A DNA stretch of 64,000 nt from a virus. Of this stretch, positions 8,167 to 16,779 are shown piece by piece (position 1 is the first letter of the stretch; every line of letters begins with the position of its first letter). A program made the translations under genes and the position numbers. The notes beneath the pieces are model-generated. The model saw only the letters and a list, made by a program, of their open reading frames with translations, did not search any database and was not told the DNA's origin. The DNA is taken from IMG/VR virus record IMGVR_UViG_3300049218_000313, positions 1 to 64,000 of that record; one strand, 5' to 3'.

Positions 8167-11019
8167 TCAGTGGTCTCCCGCGATCTTGGCCAGCGTGTTC
8201 CTCGAGGGGAATCCCCTCTCCACGACGGCGGTCTGTTCGTCCTGACCGACTTCATCCCAGAAGGCCTGCTTCAAGTAGCCGACCGACAGCGGGGTGAAGA
8301 CGGATGCAGCAGGTGCCTCAGCGAGCTTGCGTAGATACTCCTCCGACGGCGCTGCCGTCGAAGCTACCAGGTCCTGCGTATGAGCGACAAGTTCCATGAG
8401 GCCACTGCGGTACGAGTTGTACGCAGCACCTATCTTACGCAGTAGCGGTGAAGGATGGGAAGAAGTCGCTGCGCGCTTTTCTTGGGGGGCTGTCGAAGCA
8501 ACAAGTACTCGCTTCTCGACAGCAGGCCCGAGACCAGAACGACTAGCCAGTAGCGGCGCGAGCAGACGCGCCAGAATCGGTGAGAAGAAGTCCGGTCCCA
8601 TCGGCACTGGCAACGTGTCGTCGACCTTCGGGAAGACCGTGTTCTTCGACTCAAGGTCGTCAGCAAGCGAACGCCTGCCCATCTGGATAAGGACGATCCG
8701 CTGGAACTCTCGCGGTCGTAGAACTACGCCCATCGCTGACGGTGTGGACAGCGCACTTTCTAGCGGTGCTCCCCCTAGCGCATCGAGAACATCCTTGGGC
8801 AGGTCCTTCTCGTTACGCGTGAGGACGGGCACCGCCTTGCCCACAAACTGGCTGGGCATCACATCCTTGGTGATCTCGGCGTCCTTGTCCTTGGCGAGCT
8901 TGCCGAGGAAGGCCAGCTTCAGCGCATCGACGCTGGCAGTTTTCTCCTCGGCCACACCCTCCGGGGAGAACAATGGCAGGAGCTCGTCGTCGCCGTCAGC
9001 GTAGCCGAGCTTCTCCGCGAGCTCGGCGCCGGGCAGGCTCCACACGCGGCCGTTGCCAGCGATCTTCATCATCGTCTTGGCCGTCTTGTCGGCGCCGATG
9101 AAGACGAAGCTGATGTCGAAGAACTTCGGGTAGTCGTTGTAGACGAAGACCTTCTTGCCGTTGGGCAAGATGCGGTTCATCGCCTTGCCGGCGTGCTCGC
9201 AATAGTCCTTGCGCGTTATGGACACGCCGCGAATGCCCTTGCCGTTCTTTTTGATGAGCTCCTTGTGGTAACGGAGCACAGCGTCGCCCGGCGTCTTGTC
9301 ACGCCCATGGACGAACATCGCCTGGGCCTTGCGATAGGTGTCCCAGTCGAGGCAGATGCTGCAGGTGTCGTAGGGCACCTTGCAGTTGTGCACTGCCAGC
9401 CCTTCGACAAGGTAGCTCTCATCCTCCTCCACCTCGAGGTTGAACACCTCGACCTCGGCGTAGATCGAGCTGATCTCACGGATGGGCGTGATGATGGATG
9501 GACGGTCTTCTTCCCACCCAACCATCCTGGAGTTCTTCGCGCGCAGAACCGTCGACGGCCGCACCTTGGCGGAGTAGTCCGTAAAGCGCCGCGCGTGCTG
9601 CTTGCCAAGGTGCACGACCCACTCGTCCGTCTCCTTCTGTACCAGCGCGGAGGGCTTGTGGTGCAGGCGGTGCACAGAAGCCAGCAGACCGCTGCGCGCG
9701 AGAATGAGCTGGACCTGCCATGCCAGCGCTTCCGAAGAAGTCGACCAGCCCAAGCTACCGTCGTCCGACCCGCAGCCGTCGCCATTCGCGTAGGCGCCCA
9801 GGAGCTCTAGCTGAAGCTCGGGGTTCCAGAAGAGTACTTCGGCCGACAGGCGCTTCTGCGTCGAGTACACGCCGGCCAGCCGCGTGCACCACGCCGCCAG
9901 CTGCGCGTCGTGAATGTAGATCGACACGGCGCAGTCCGAGTTCTTCCTCGGAGCAAAGGCAGGAGGGTTCTTCGTGCCAAACTCCGCGCAGAGCGCCGCG
10001 ATCTCCGTGTGCACTGCGTCGTCCTCGTGCGTCGTGAGCTCGATGCCGCACAAGTCCCCGGCCTGGTTGCGCAGCGGGTGCCCTTCGGCGAGGTAGTAGC
10101 CCAGTAGCCGCGCCGCAGCGCGCGAGGGTGCCTCACCCCCGATGTCGTTCGGAACGGGCGCCAGCGCGTAGTGGCTCAGGCTCAGGCATTCAGCATGGAC
10201 CCAGTCGGGGGACAGCGGCAGCACTGCCCGCCACGCCATGTCCCAGCCATCATTCCGCTCCTTGACCTGGTTCTCTCTTACTACGCGGAAGGGATGCTGC
10301 CGCGTGCAGTGAATCAGCGGCGTTGCTTCCGCCTTGATCGCGTACAGCTCACCCTTGTAGGGACGTCGATGGACAGAGGCCACAAGCCGCGCGCGCCCTC
10401 GATGTGTCAAGACACGTTCGCCGACCTGCACATCCTCGATGCACTTGCGCGAGCCATCAGCCATCGTGATGCGCGAGCCGGCGATGAAGCAGCCCATGCT
10501 CACGTCCGGGTAGTCGCCTGCCTTGAGCTTGTCCCAGACACCAACGCCGCCGAAGCGCTGGCACTTGTCCTCGTCGACACGCGCGACGAGCTCAACGCGC
10601 TTCATGCGCGAGTTCCACGCTGCCAGCTCCACCTCGCCGAACGCGCGGGTCGCGTCCTTGTTGCGGTGGTGGGCGTAGGGGTGCGCGAAGTAGAACGTCG
10701 GGAAACCGTAGCCCCAGTCCGCAGCCTTCGGCTTGTCGAGCAGGGGGTTGCCCGTCCAATCATCGGGCCTGTGGATGAGCGAGGCTTCGGGAAAGGCGTC
10801 GCCGTTGATGTTCGAGCCCCAGTACTCGCTGGCGCCCATCGCGTTGAGCAGCACGTACTGCGCGTCGGGCCGCGGCCGCAGAGAGGCGATGTACCTCGAC
10901 ACCTCGGGCAGCAGGAGAGGCTCGGCCGTCTTCTCGAAGGCGCCATCGGCAGGGCCGAACAGCGGGATGGCGTTCAGCCCCCGCTCGTCCTCTCCCTGGA
11001 AGAAGGCGACCTTGAGCAT
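8167..11019 (-). CDS. Putative prohead core/maturation protein interrupted by an intein
   Basis: A 950-residue precursor containing a 369-residue intein (residues 177-545); splicing leaves 581 residues. The N-extein has LLNAMGASEYWGSNINGDAF (residues 57-76), a signature I associate with large-phage head-maturation or core proteins, followed by RVELVARVDEDKCQRFGG. The C-extein starts CKVPYDTCSICLDW with a CxxxxCxxC-like cluster and continues YCEHAGKAMN, then K-x-A motifs (DKTAK, EKTAS, GKLAK, RKLAE, AKIAG). It precedes the scaffold-like gene by 3 nt. A protease role is inferred from gene order; I see no unambiguous catalytic triad, so 'core/maturation' is deliberately broad. Confidence 0.6.
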   Translation of the reverse strand: MLKVAFFQGEDERGLNAIPLFGPADGAFEKTAEPLLLPEVSRYIASLRPRPDAQYVLLNAMGASEYWGSNINGDAFPEASLIHRPDDWTGNPLLDKPKAADWGYGFPTFYFAHPYAHHRNKDATRAFGEVELAAWNSRMKRVELVARVDEDKCQRFGGVGVWDKLKAGDYPDVSMGCFIAGSRITMADGSRKCIEDVQVGERVLTHRGRARLVASVHRRPYKGELYAIKAEATPLIHCTRQHPFRVVRENQVKERNDGWDMAWRAVLPLSPDWVHAECLSLSHYALAPVPNDIGGEAPSRAAARLLGYYLAEGHPLRNQAGDLCGIELTTHEDDAVHTEIAALCAEFGTKNPPAFAPRKNSDCAVSIYIHDAQLAAWCTRLAGVYSTQKRLSAEVLFWNPELQLELLGAYANGDGCGSDDGSLGWSTSSEALAWQVQLILARSGLLASVHRLHHKPSALVQKETDEWVVHLGKQHARRFTDYSAKVRPSTVLRAKNSRMVGWEEDRPSIITPIREISSIYAEVEVFNLEVEEDESYLVEGLAVHNCKVPYDTCSICLDWDTYRKAQAMFVHGRDKTPGDAVLRYHKELIKKNGKGIRGVSITRKDYCEHAGKAMNRILPNGKKVFVYNDYPKFFDISFVFIGADKTAKTMMKIAGNGRVWSLPGAELAEKLGYADGDDELLPLFSPEGVAEEKTASVDALKLAFLGKLAKDKDAEITKDVMPSQFVGKAVPVLTRNEKDLPKDVLDALGGAPLESALSTPSAMGVVLRPREFQRIVLIQMGRRSLADDLESKNTVFPKVDDTLPVPMGPDFFSPILARLLAPLLASRSGLGPAVEKRVLVASTAPQEKRAATSSHPSPLLRKIGAAYNSYRSGLMELVAHTQDLVASTAAPSEEYLRKLAEAPAASVFTPLSVGYLKQAFWDEVGQDEQTAVVERGFPSRNTLAKIAGDH
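9385..10491 (-). mobile_element. Intein with LAGLIDADG homing endonuclease (head protein)
   Basis: A 369-residue in-frame intein. Block A is CFIAGSRITMADG (C177 is the splice cysteine; codon at 10489-10491), block B is CTRQHPF (Thr and His of the TxxH type), and the C-terminal blocks are EVFNLEVEEDESY and VEGLAVHN followed by Cys as the +1 nucleophile (Asn codon 9385-9387, Cys codon 9382-9384). The two endonuclease motifs LLGYYLAEG and LLGAYANGDG are present, so this is a full-size DOD-type homing intein. All residues needed for splicing are visible. It is inserted at the SMG/CKVPYD junction of the host protein. Confidence 0.93.
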
Positions 11020-11028
11020 CGCGATGTA

Positions 11029-11592
11029 CTACTTCTTCTTTCCGCCGCCGCCACTGAACGCGGATAGAATTGGAGTCCGCATCTTGTCGCGGTAGTCGAG
11101 CGACTTCTCGACGACTCCGCCGGCATGGAGCGGGTCGGTCATCATCTGGCGCATGTAGCTGCCGGCCACGATGGGGTCCTTGGCGAACATCGGATTGAAC
11201 GTGCGGAGCGTGGAGTAGGCCTGGTTGAAGAGCTTGGGCTTCTCCTGCTGCATCTCCTCAAGATCGGAGTTGTGCTCGAGCATCATGCGGAAGTCGCGCG
11301 CCTTGGTGGCAGCGTCGTAAAGCTTCTGTGCAGCAACACCGACGCCAGCTCCGATGAGGCCTGCACCGACGCCGATTGCGCCGCCGAGCGCCTTCCCACC
11401 AACGTTCATGCCGAGAGAGCGCATGTCACCGCCGGTAAGCTTCCCCTTACTGTCGATGTGCCCGCCCATGAGGCCTTCGCCGGCGCCGGTCAGGAAGTCC
11501 TTCAGCCGCCCGTCCTTCAACGCCCAGCCCTTCGGCCCAGCGGCCCTCTTCTCTGTCAGGTACTCCTCGAGGGGGTTCTTCTCACTGGCCAT
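11029..11592 (-). CDS. Glycine-zipper virion protein (187 aa)
   Basis: The frame is open from 11706, but the conserved-looking protein starts MASEKNPLEEYLTEKRAA at the ATG at 11592, preceded by GGAG and overlapping the upstream stop by 11 nt; the extra upstream residues are a read-through of the other frame. Residues about 60-90 form a glycine-zipper-like segment (GGKALGGAIGVGAGLIGAGV) that could insert in a membrane. The rest is helical, ending SGGGGKKK. Glycine-zipper segments are often seen in phage internal or DNA-ejection proteins. Function unproven. Confidence 0.65.
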   Translation of the reverse strand: MASEKNPLEEYLTEKRAAGPKGWALKDGRLKDFLTGAGEGLMGGHIDSKGKLTGGDMRSLGMNVGGKALGGAIGVGAGLIGAGVGVAAQKLYDAATKARDFRMMLEHNSDLEEMQQEKPKLFNQAYSTLRTFNPMFAKDPIVAGSYMRQMMTDPLHAGGVVEKSLDYRDKMRTPILSAFSGGGGKKK

Positions 11593-12778
11593 TCTGGATT
11601 CTCCACAGATGCTCGTTGTGGTCGCGGGTGCCTGGCACTTGCTGCAGGACCTTGTGTTTGGCCCAGCGAGCCGCGCTGGCCGCATGCCCCGGGCTGTTCT
11701 CCACATGCTGGTTCAACTCATTGCCGGCGACCAGGCCGGCGCCGACCAGGGCGGTGCGAGGGGCGGCAGCGGCGATGGTGCCGCCGACGTTACCCCCGAC
11801 CGCTCGGCCTAAAGGGCGAAGGGCTTCTCCCGCCCTCCCTGCAGCGTTCCACACCCCACCGAGCGCGCCACCGTCGGCGGTCTTGAGGTAGTTGTTCAGG
11901 CTCGAGAGATGCGTGCGCACCTCGGCGCGGGCTTCGCGCAGCTCCGCGAGCTTCGACAGCGCCTCGCAGAAGTCCCCGAACTCGACGACCAGGGGGTGCT
12001 CGTGGTTGACGACGCGCGCACCCGCGGTCTTGTCGACCGACGCGGTCATCTGCTCGATGCCGTGAAAGACCCCGTCGCGTAGCAGGCGCGGGGTGATGAG
12101 CGTGAAGGCCACCTTGATGTGGTCCTCGCTCGGAGCCACCGTCTGCCAGGCCTGCATCACCTCGCCCAGTGACACACCCGTGAGGGCGGCCTGCTTGACC
12201 TGGTGGTAGACCCGGTCCGCGAGGTCAGCGTACATGACCTCGAGTCCGCTAATCTGCGACTGCAGGTGGTCAGCGGCGCCAGCGAGCTTGTCCTTCAGCT
12301 CGATGACCTCCCCGTGGGGGTTCGCGAAGGGCAGCTCCGCCGAGCCCTCCTTGGCCAGCAGCTGGAAGAGCTCCGTCTCCGCCTTGCTCGAGGAGATCTT
12401 GTGCTCCGCAGGCGGCGACTCATAGTCGCCCGTGCCGCGGTCGAAGACCGTACCACCGCCGCCGTCGTTGAGGTCCTTCAAGATCTCCGACGGGTCTGCT
12501 GGGCCGCCGGGGAAGTCGACGACGTGGTGGGTGCCGCCTTCCTTCTTGAACTCCTCGAGGTACGCTGACGTGTTGGCGAACTCGATGACGCGCTTGACCT
12601 GCTCGGGCGAGAGCTGCGCCTGCTTGACCGTCTCGGTCACAGCCGCGGTCAGAGTCTTGTGTTCGCCCGCGCTCCAGCGCGCGGCCGCCTGCTTGCCCAG
12701 CACCTCGAGGTACTCCCCGGAGTGCGCGCGGGCATTGCGCTGCTGCATGAGTCCCTGAATGGGAAGGTCGCCGCTCAT
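11582..12778 (-). CDS. Large helical virion protein
   Basis: A 398-residue protein with AAGGGAG before ATG 12778. The N-terminal SPEQVKRVIEFANTSAYLEE segment is helical and is followed by the linker HHVVDFPGGPADPSEILKDL, a long helical middle, and a Gly/Ala-rich C-terminal part (residues 305-360, NVGGTIAAAAPRTALVGAGL) resembling that of the next gene. K-x-A motifs recur (VKVAF, DKTAG, SKLAE, LKTAD). It is the first gene of the capsid operon on the minus strand; its upstream region (12779-12819) is shared with the divergent HTH gene and should hold promoters. Confidence 0.7.
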   Translation of the reverse strand: MSGDLPIQGLMQQRNARAHSGEYLEVLGKQAAARWSAGEHKTLTAAVTETVKQAQLSPEQVKRVIEFANTSAYLEEFKKEGGTHHVVDFPGGPADPSEILKDLNDGGGGTVFDRGTGDYESPPAEHKISSSKAETELFQLLAKEGSAELPFANPHGEVIELKDKLAGAADHLQSQISGLEVMYADLADRVYHQVKQAALTGVSLGEVMQAWQTVAPSEDHIKVAFTLITPRLLRDGVFHGIEQMTASVDKTAGARVVNHEHPLVVEFGDFCEALSKLAELREARAEVRTHLSSLNNYLKTADGGALGGVWNAAGRAGEALRPLGRAVGGNVGGTIAAAAPRTALVGAGLVAGNELNQHVENSPGHAASAARWAKHKVLQQVPGTRDHNEHLWRIQNGQ

Positions 12779-12819
12779 CTAGTGCTCCCTTACAAGTAGG
12801 CTACGTTACTGCAAAAGAC

Positions 12820-13521
12820 ATGGGAAGACGAAGACCCGAACCTCCGCCCGGATTCCTGGACAAGTCAGCCACCGCCAAGGAGCTCGACGTATCCATCGAC
12901 ACGGTGACCGCGCTGGTGCGCCGAGGAGCGCTCGTACCTCACTTCTTCGGCCAGCGCCGGTACCCCTTCTTCCGCATCCCGGACCTGCACGAGCTGTCTC
13001 TCGCACGCCGCGACAGTACCAACCTACAAGCTGTACGGGCCATGGCACTTCAGGCGCTTTCCGCCGCGCGTCGCACCGAGACACGGGTGGACGAGCTGTG
13101 CGCGCAGCTCGGCATCGACCACATCATCCTTCAACGAGACGAGAGCTCCCTGCGCACCTTGCTGCAAGAAGCCCAGCAGGACTTCGAGACCGCACGCGTG
13201 CGCGATGCTGGGTGGGTGCGGTACTGGAGCAGCTGCTTCTTCGCGATGGACGAGCTCTATCTCGAGCTCGCCGAGACGGTCACCGGCGTCAAGGACGCGT
13301 GGAAGATCTACCTCGACCTGGCCAACCGGCTCGCCAAGGCACTCGTCGAGGAGCAGGACGACGGGCTTCTCCTGGTCTCGAGGTACCTAGCCAGCGCCCA
13401 GAGGCATCTGGTGCACGTGAGCTACCTGCACTGCCGCCGCATGGGCAGCGGGCGCGTGGGCAAGGTGGTCTTCGACGGCCGCGCCTCGGCGGTCGATGAG
13501 CTGTCCGCGCTTCTGTTCTAG
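12820..13521 (+). CDS. HTH protein next to the terminase, possible small terminase or regulator
   Basis: A 233-residue protein transcribed alone on the plus strand. Residues 14-55 (SATAKELDVSIDTVTALVRR, then ALVPHFFGQRRYPFFRIPDL) form a MerR/excisionase-like winged HTH with the wing arginines. The rest is helical (residues 65-200) and could mediate oligomerisation. It lies between the capsid operon (divergent, 41-nt gap) and the large terminase (convergent, sharing CTAG so that both stop codons overlap). The location makes a small-terminase role possible, but a transcription regulator is equally plausible. Start ATG 12820 lacks a strong Shine-Dalgarno. Confidence 0.6.
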   Translation: MGRRRPEPPPGFLDKSATAKELDVSIDTVTALVRRGALVPHFFGQRRYPFFRIPDLHELSLARRDSTNLQAVRAMALQALSAARRTETRVDELCAQLGIDHIILQRDESSLRTLLQEAQQDFETARVRDAGWVRYWSSCFFAMDELYLELAETVTGVKDAWKIYLDLANRLAKALVEEQDDGLLLVSRYLASAQRHLVHVSYLHCRRMGSGRVGKVVFDGRASAVDELSALLF

Positions 13522-16391
13522 CCCTGGTCGATGGGTCCGCGGTAGCCAGTGCGCAGGGGACCCTGTCCCGGCAGCTCGCGGATGGGGCTGATGATGTCCG
13601 GGCGGGGGACCAAGATCATCGACACGAGCAGGCAGTACAAGATGGAGTGGAACGCATCGTCGGGGCGGTCGGGGCGGTGGTTGTACTGAATCATCCGCAG
13701 CTGGTTGTTGTACTCGGCGTAGATGTTCAGCATGTCGTTGGCGTAGGGGTCCTCGAACTCCTCCCAACGCGGGAACTCGAGCTGCTTGCGCTTGATGGCG
13801 TTGAACAGGTCGCTCATCACCTCGGTGCGCACCATCTGCCAGCGGCGGAAGGCAGGGTTCCAAAGAACCTTCTTCTTGCTGCGCGCCATGTACTGGTACT
13901 TGTGGATGCGCTTGGGGCCGAACTTCCGGGTGAGGTGGTCGTTTCGGTCGAAGCCGCCGCCGTAGTCGGCGCCGATGAGCCGGACATTGAAGTACTGAAG
14001 CATCTCGTCGATCTTAGCGAGCTGCGGCTCGGGGTCGACGTCCTCGCCGGTAAAGCGGTGGATGTAGAAGACGCGGAAGCGCTGGTTCACGTAGGTCCCC
14101 AGCGTCATCACCGTGTAGGTGTTCTCTCCGGTATTGCCCAGGTAGGCGATACGGCCGTTGCGCTCCGTCACGATGAACCCAGAAGGCACCGCGCAGCAGT
14201 ACACCTTGCCGTTGTAGGGCACGCGCGTGACGGAGGAGGACGGTGTGTTCAACTGGTAGTCGCGCCCTTCCGACCACAGAGCTCTCCAGCGCGTCTTGTG
14301 GTTGCCCTCGGCAGGCTTGTGCAAGCGAACGACGCAGCGGAGACCGAGGCGGATACAGAGCTCCTGGAAGTCTTCGCACAGACCCTTTGACGTCGAGTAG
14401 AACGCGCCGCCCGTGCAGCCTTCGCGCGGGTCCGTGTAGCCGTCCCCTCGAACAAGGGCCTGGAACAAGATGCGCAGCTGTCGCACCGACAGCTGCAGGA
14501 ACTGACGGGGGATGCGCTTGGTGTCCGATGACGTGCCGATGTTGTCGGCGTACCAGGACCAGTACTGCTTGCCGTAGATGGTCCAGTTCACGTCCCCGGT
14601 CTTCTCGTTAGGGAAGGCCGTGAAGGGGACCGCCATACGCTCCAGGCATGCCTGCATCAGCAGGTAGGTTTCGTGGTTGACCGTCTCCCGCTGCGACATC
14701 TTCACGCAGGACGGTCGGTCGCCGTCGTAGCAGACACCGGCCTCTGTGATCAGGTAGCCGAGCAGCTCCAGCCAGCTGTCCATCGTGAACGTGCGCGCAT
14801 TCGAGCCGGCATAGCCAGGTCCGCGTGGAACGGCGGGCAGGCAGAAGGTTTCTACTTCCTTCCCCTGCCAGGTGACGTGCCCCACGAACTGAACGTTGCC
14901 TCCACGCGCGGCGGTTTCACCGGCAGACTCCACGACCCACTGGTCCCGCTGTGCGACGGTCACGCGCATCTTGTGCACGTCGTTGACCAGCACGTCCAGA
15001 CCGCCCTTGGTCTCGAAGTGCAGTAGCGGCTTGTTCCAGTCGCGCACCGTACGCGCCAGAGGCAGGACGAAGGTCATCTCACGGGTGTCAGGGTCCCACT
15101 GCGCAACGCGATCTTCGTCGGTCAGGTCACGGAAGTACTTGAAGCCGCTCTCCGTGAGGATGCGCGTCTCCTCGTCGTGGCAACCCCAGTCGATACCGGC
15201 GAAGACGGGTTGGCTCGCCGCGAGCGCCTTGTAGGCGTCAAGCGCAGCGGGGTGCATCGTGATGTCCGGCTTGCTGCAGTCACGTACCTGAGCGCGCGTC
15301 AGCGGCCGCAGCCCCGAGTCGTACGAGATGCCGAGGACCTCGTTGTAGAATCGAGCTCGGTCGTACCGGCCGTAGTCGAGCATGATCTCGTCCCACGACC
15401 GCCAGGGCACCATCAGCTGCGGAATGCGGTAGGACTCGAAGATCCCCGCTTCCTGGAACTTCGACCACGTAGCATCTGGGTGCATCGGGTTGATGAGCTT
15501 CCCGCACTTCTCGCAAGACAACCCTGCGCGCTGGATGTTCTTCTCTCCGAGCACGTTCCACCACCGACCCGCCGCGCCAGCGGCGGCCGAGCCGCAGCGG
15601 TCGCAAGGCACCATCCATTCGCCCATGGTGCTCATGGGCTTGCCCTTGGACGTGCCGCTTCGGTAGTACTCGAGGACGTTGTCCATCCCCTTGGGGGTTC
15701 CCGCGTAGAGGAACCGGCGCCACTGCTCTGGAGCGTGGCTGAGCGACTGCTCGATGACCGGGATGTTGTCCGAGAGGATGTCCTGCAGCTCGTCGAGCGC
15801 CAGGCACCAAGCAGGAATGCCTCGGGTTCGGTCGGCATTGAGGAACGCGTAGCGCAGCGTGATCTTCGAGCGATTGATGAACTGCTTCTCGAAGACGTTC
15901 TGCTGCAGGAGCGACGTTGTGAACGCCTTCAGCACATCGCTGGTCTCGAGCGGCTCCTTGATGCGGTCAACCGAGAAGGTCTTCGTCTGCGTGGCCGAGG
16001 GGGAGACGTAGAGCGTGCGGAAGGCGGACACCATGCACGAGTAGGTGATGAGCCGGTTGCCGAGCAGCGTCGACTTCTCGACTTGACGGCCGCAGAAGAG
16101 CAAGACGCGCTTCGCCGACGTGTCGTAGATGTCCCGCATGTGCCGACGGCCTTCGAACGAGAAGTTCTCGTAGCCAAGCCCATCGGCGCGCGGCATGCGG
16201 AACGCCCACTCGGTGAACTGCGAGGGCGCTATGTTGGGCACGAACGGAGACTTCTTGTCTTTGTCCGGTGAGAAGGTGAAGTCCTCCATGCGGTCCGGCT
16301 CGGGGCACCAGGGAATCCCGCGGTCCGCGTCGTAGAGCTCCTCGTCTGTGAGCGCGCGCTCGAGCTCGTACTCGACCTCCGCCGGGGTCAT
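13518..16391 (-). CDS. terL: Terminase large subunit interrupted by an intein
   Basis: DNA-packaging motor ATPase and nuclease. From the ATG at 16391 it has 957 residues, of which 404-753 are an intein, leaving a 607-residue enzyme. Motifs: Walker A-like FCGRQVEKST (99-108), Walker B LALDE (D200, E201), two CxxC pairs (263/266 and 293/296) forming a probable zinc ribbon, then the nuclease domain with FAGIDWG (D401) and, in the C-extein, IGADYGGGFD and DDAFHSI. The frame stays open to 16529, but those residues overlap the divergent gene at 16447, so I prefer 16391; the exact start is uncertain. It ends convergently with the HTH gene within a shared CTAG. Confidence 0.9.
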   Translation of the reverse strand: MTPAEVEYELERALTDEELYDADRGIPWCPEPDRMEDFTFSPDKDKKSPFVPNIAPSQFTEWAFRMPRADGLGYENFSFEGRRHMRDIYDTSAKRVLLFCGRQVEKSTLLGNRLITYSCMVSAFRTLYVSPSATQTKTFSVDRIKEPLETSDVLKAFTTSLLQQNVFEKQFINRSKITLRYAFLNADRTRGIPAWCLALDELQDILSDNIPVIEQSLSHAPEQWRRFLYAGTPKGMDNVLEYYRSGTSKGKPMSTMGEWMVPCDRCGSAAAGAAGRWWNVLGEKNIQRAGLSCEKCGKLINPMHPDATWSKFQEAGIFESYRIPQLMVPWRSWDEIMLDYGRYDRARFYNEVLGISYDSGLRPLTRAQVRDCSKPDITMHPAALDAYKALAASQPVFAGIDWGCHDEETRILTESGFKYFRDLTDEDRVAQWDPDTREMTFVLPLARTVRDWNKPLLHFETKGGLDVLVNDVHKMRVTVAQRDQWVVESAGETAARGGNVQFVGHVTWQGKEVETFCLPAVPRGPGYAGSNARTFTMDSWLELLGYLITEAGVCYDGDRPSCVKMSQRETVNHETYLLMQACLERMAVPFTAFPNEKTGDVNWTIYGKQYWSWYADNIGTSSDTKRIPRQFLQLSVRQLRILFQALVRGDGYTDPREGCTGGAFYSTSKGLCEDFQELCIRLGLRCVVRLHKPAEGNHKTRWRALWSEGRDYQLNTPSSSVTRVPYNGKVYCCAVPSGFIVTERNGRIAYLGNTGENTYTVMTLGTYVNQRFRVFYIHRFTGEDVDPEPQLAKIDEMLQYFNVRLIGADYGGGFDRNDHLTRKFGPKRIHKYQYMARSKKKVLWNPAFRRWQMVRTEVMSDLFNAIKRKQLEFPRWEEFEDPYANDMLNIYAEYNNQLRMIQYNHRPDRPDDAFHSILYCLLVSMILVPRPDIISPIRELPGQGPLRTGYRGPIDQG
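14133..15182 (-). mobile_element. Intein with LAGLIDADG homing endonuclease in the terminase
   Basis: A 350-residue in-frame intein beginning at Cys in GIDWG/CHDEETRILTESG (codon 15180-15182) and ending RIAYLGN (Asn codon 14133-14135) with Thr as the +1 residue (TGENTYT). Block B is atypical (VNDVHKM, Asn in place of Thr). Endonuclease motifs are LLGYLITEAG and LVRGDGYTD. The penultimate residue is Gly rather than the usual His, a known variation that needs testing for splicing competence. Insertion falls two residues after the catalytic Asp of the nuclease domain, so splicing is essential for packaging. Confidence 0.9.
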
Positions 16392-16446
16392 CTCCGATAG
16401 TGACCGCGGCTTCTCGTGTCTGTGCTGTATGTTGAACGAGGCCAAG

Positions 16447-16779
16447 ATGTCAGTACAACCTAACGCAAGAGTGGACGAGATGCTCAACAACCTCTTCGCG
16501 AGCGTACAGCGCGCAGGCCCCGTGTTCACCGGGCAGGCGCAGCTGCTGCCAGAAGGCGAGGGCTACAGGGTCGTCGTACCGCTGGTACCACACGCGTTCA
16601 ACGACAACGACCTGGGCTCCCGCGTGCAGAAGTCCCTCGCAAACTACATCCGCGCGTTCGTGCGCGAGAGCGGCTGGCGCAGCAAAGGCGGCAGCTTCAA
16701 GCGCGGTTACTTCACGCTCGACGTCGCCGCATCGAGGGCTGCGTCGAGCTCGTCGCAGAAGCGCAACGCCATCTTGTGA
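16447..16779 (+). CDS. Hypothetical protein (110 aa), lone plus-strand gene
   Basis: A 110-residue protein starting MSVQPNARVDEMLNNLFASV at ATG 16447 with GAGG 8 nt upstream. The frame is open further upstream to 16348, but that part runs antisense through the terminase N-terminus. The body (RVVVPLVPHAFNDNDLGSRV, then SLANYIRAFVRESGW) looks like a small alpha/beta protein. The last ~25 residues (AASRAASSSSQKRNAIL) are low complexity because the gene overlaps the convergent gene at 16707 by 73 bp. Function unknown. Confidence 0.55.
   Translation: MSVQPNARVDEMLNNLFASVQRAGPVFTGQAQLLPEGEGYRVVVPLVPHAFNDNDLGSRVQKSLANYIRAFVRESGWRSKGGSFKRGYFTLDVAASRAASSSSQKRNAIL

Noticed and set aside
7273-8334. 353-residue plus-strand frame opposite the charged scaffold-like gene
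   Set aside because: Low-complexity Leu/Val/Gly/Arg translation mirroring the Glu/Lys/Ala codons of the real gene.
13518-16391. Terminase insertion read as a group I intron with endonuclease
   Set aside because: The insert is in frame with both exteins and carries intein splicing motifs at both ends, so it is a protein intron.
16392-16529. N-terminal extension of the terminase to 16529
   Set aside because: It overlaps the divergent gene at 16447 and its residues look like shadow sequence; 16391 fits better, though it also lacks a good Shine-Dalgarno.
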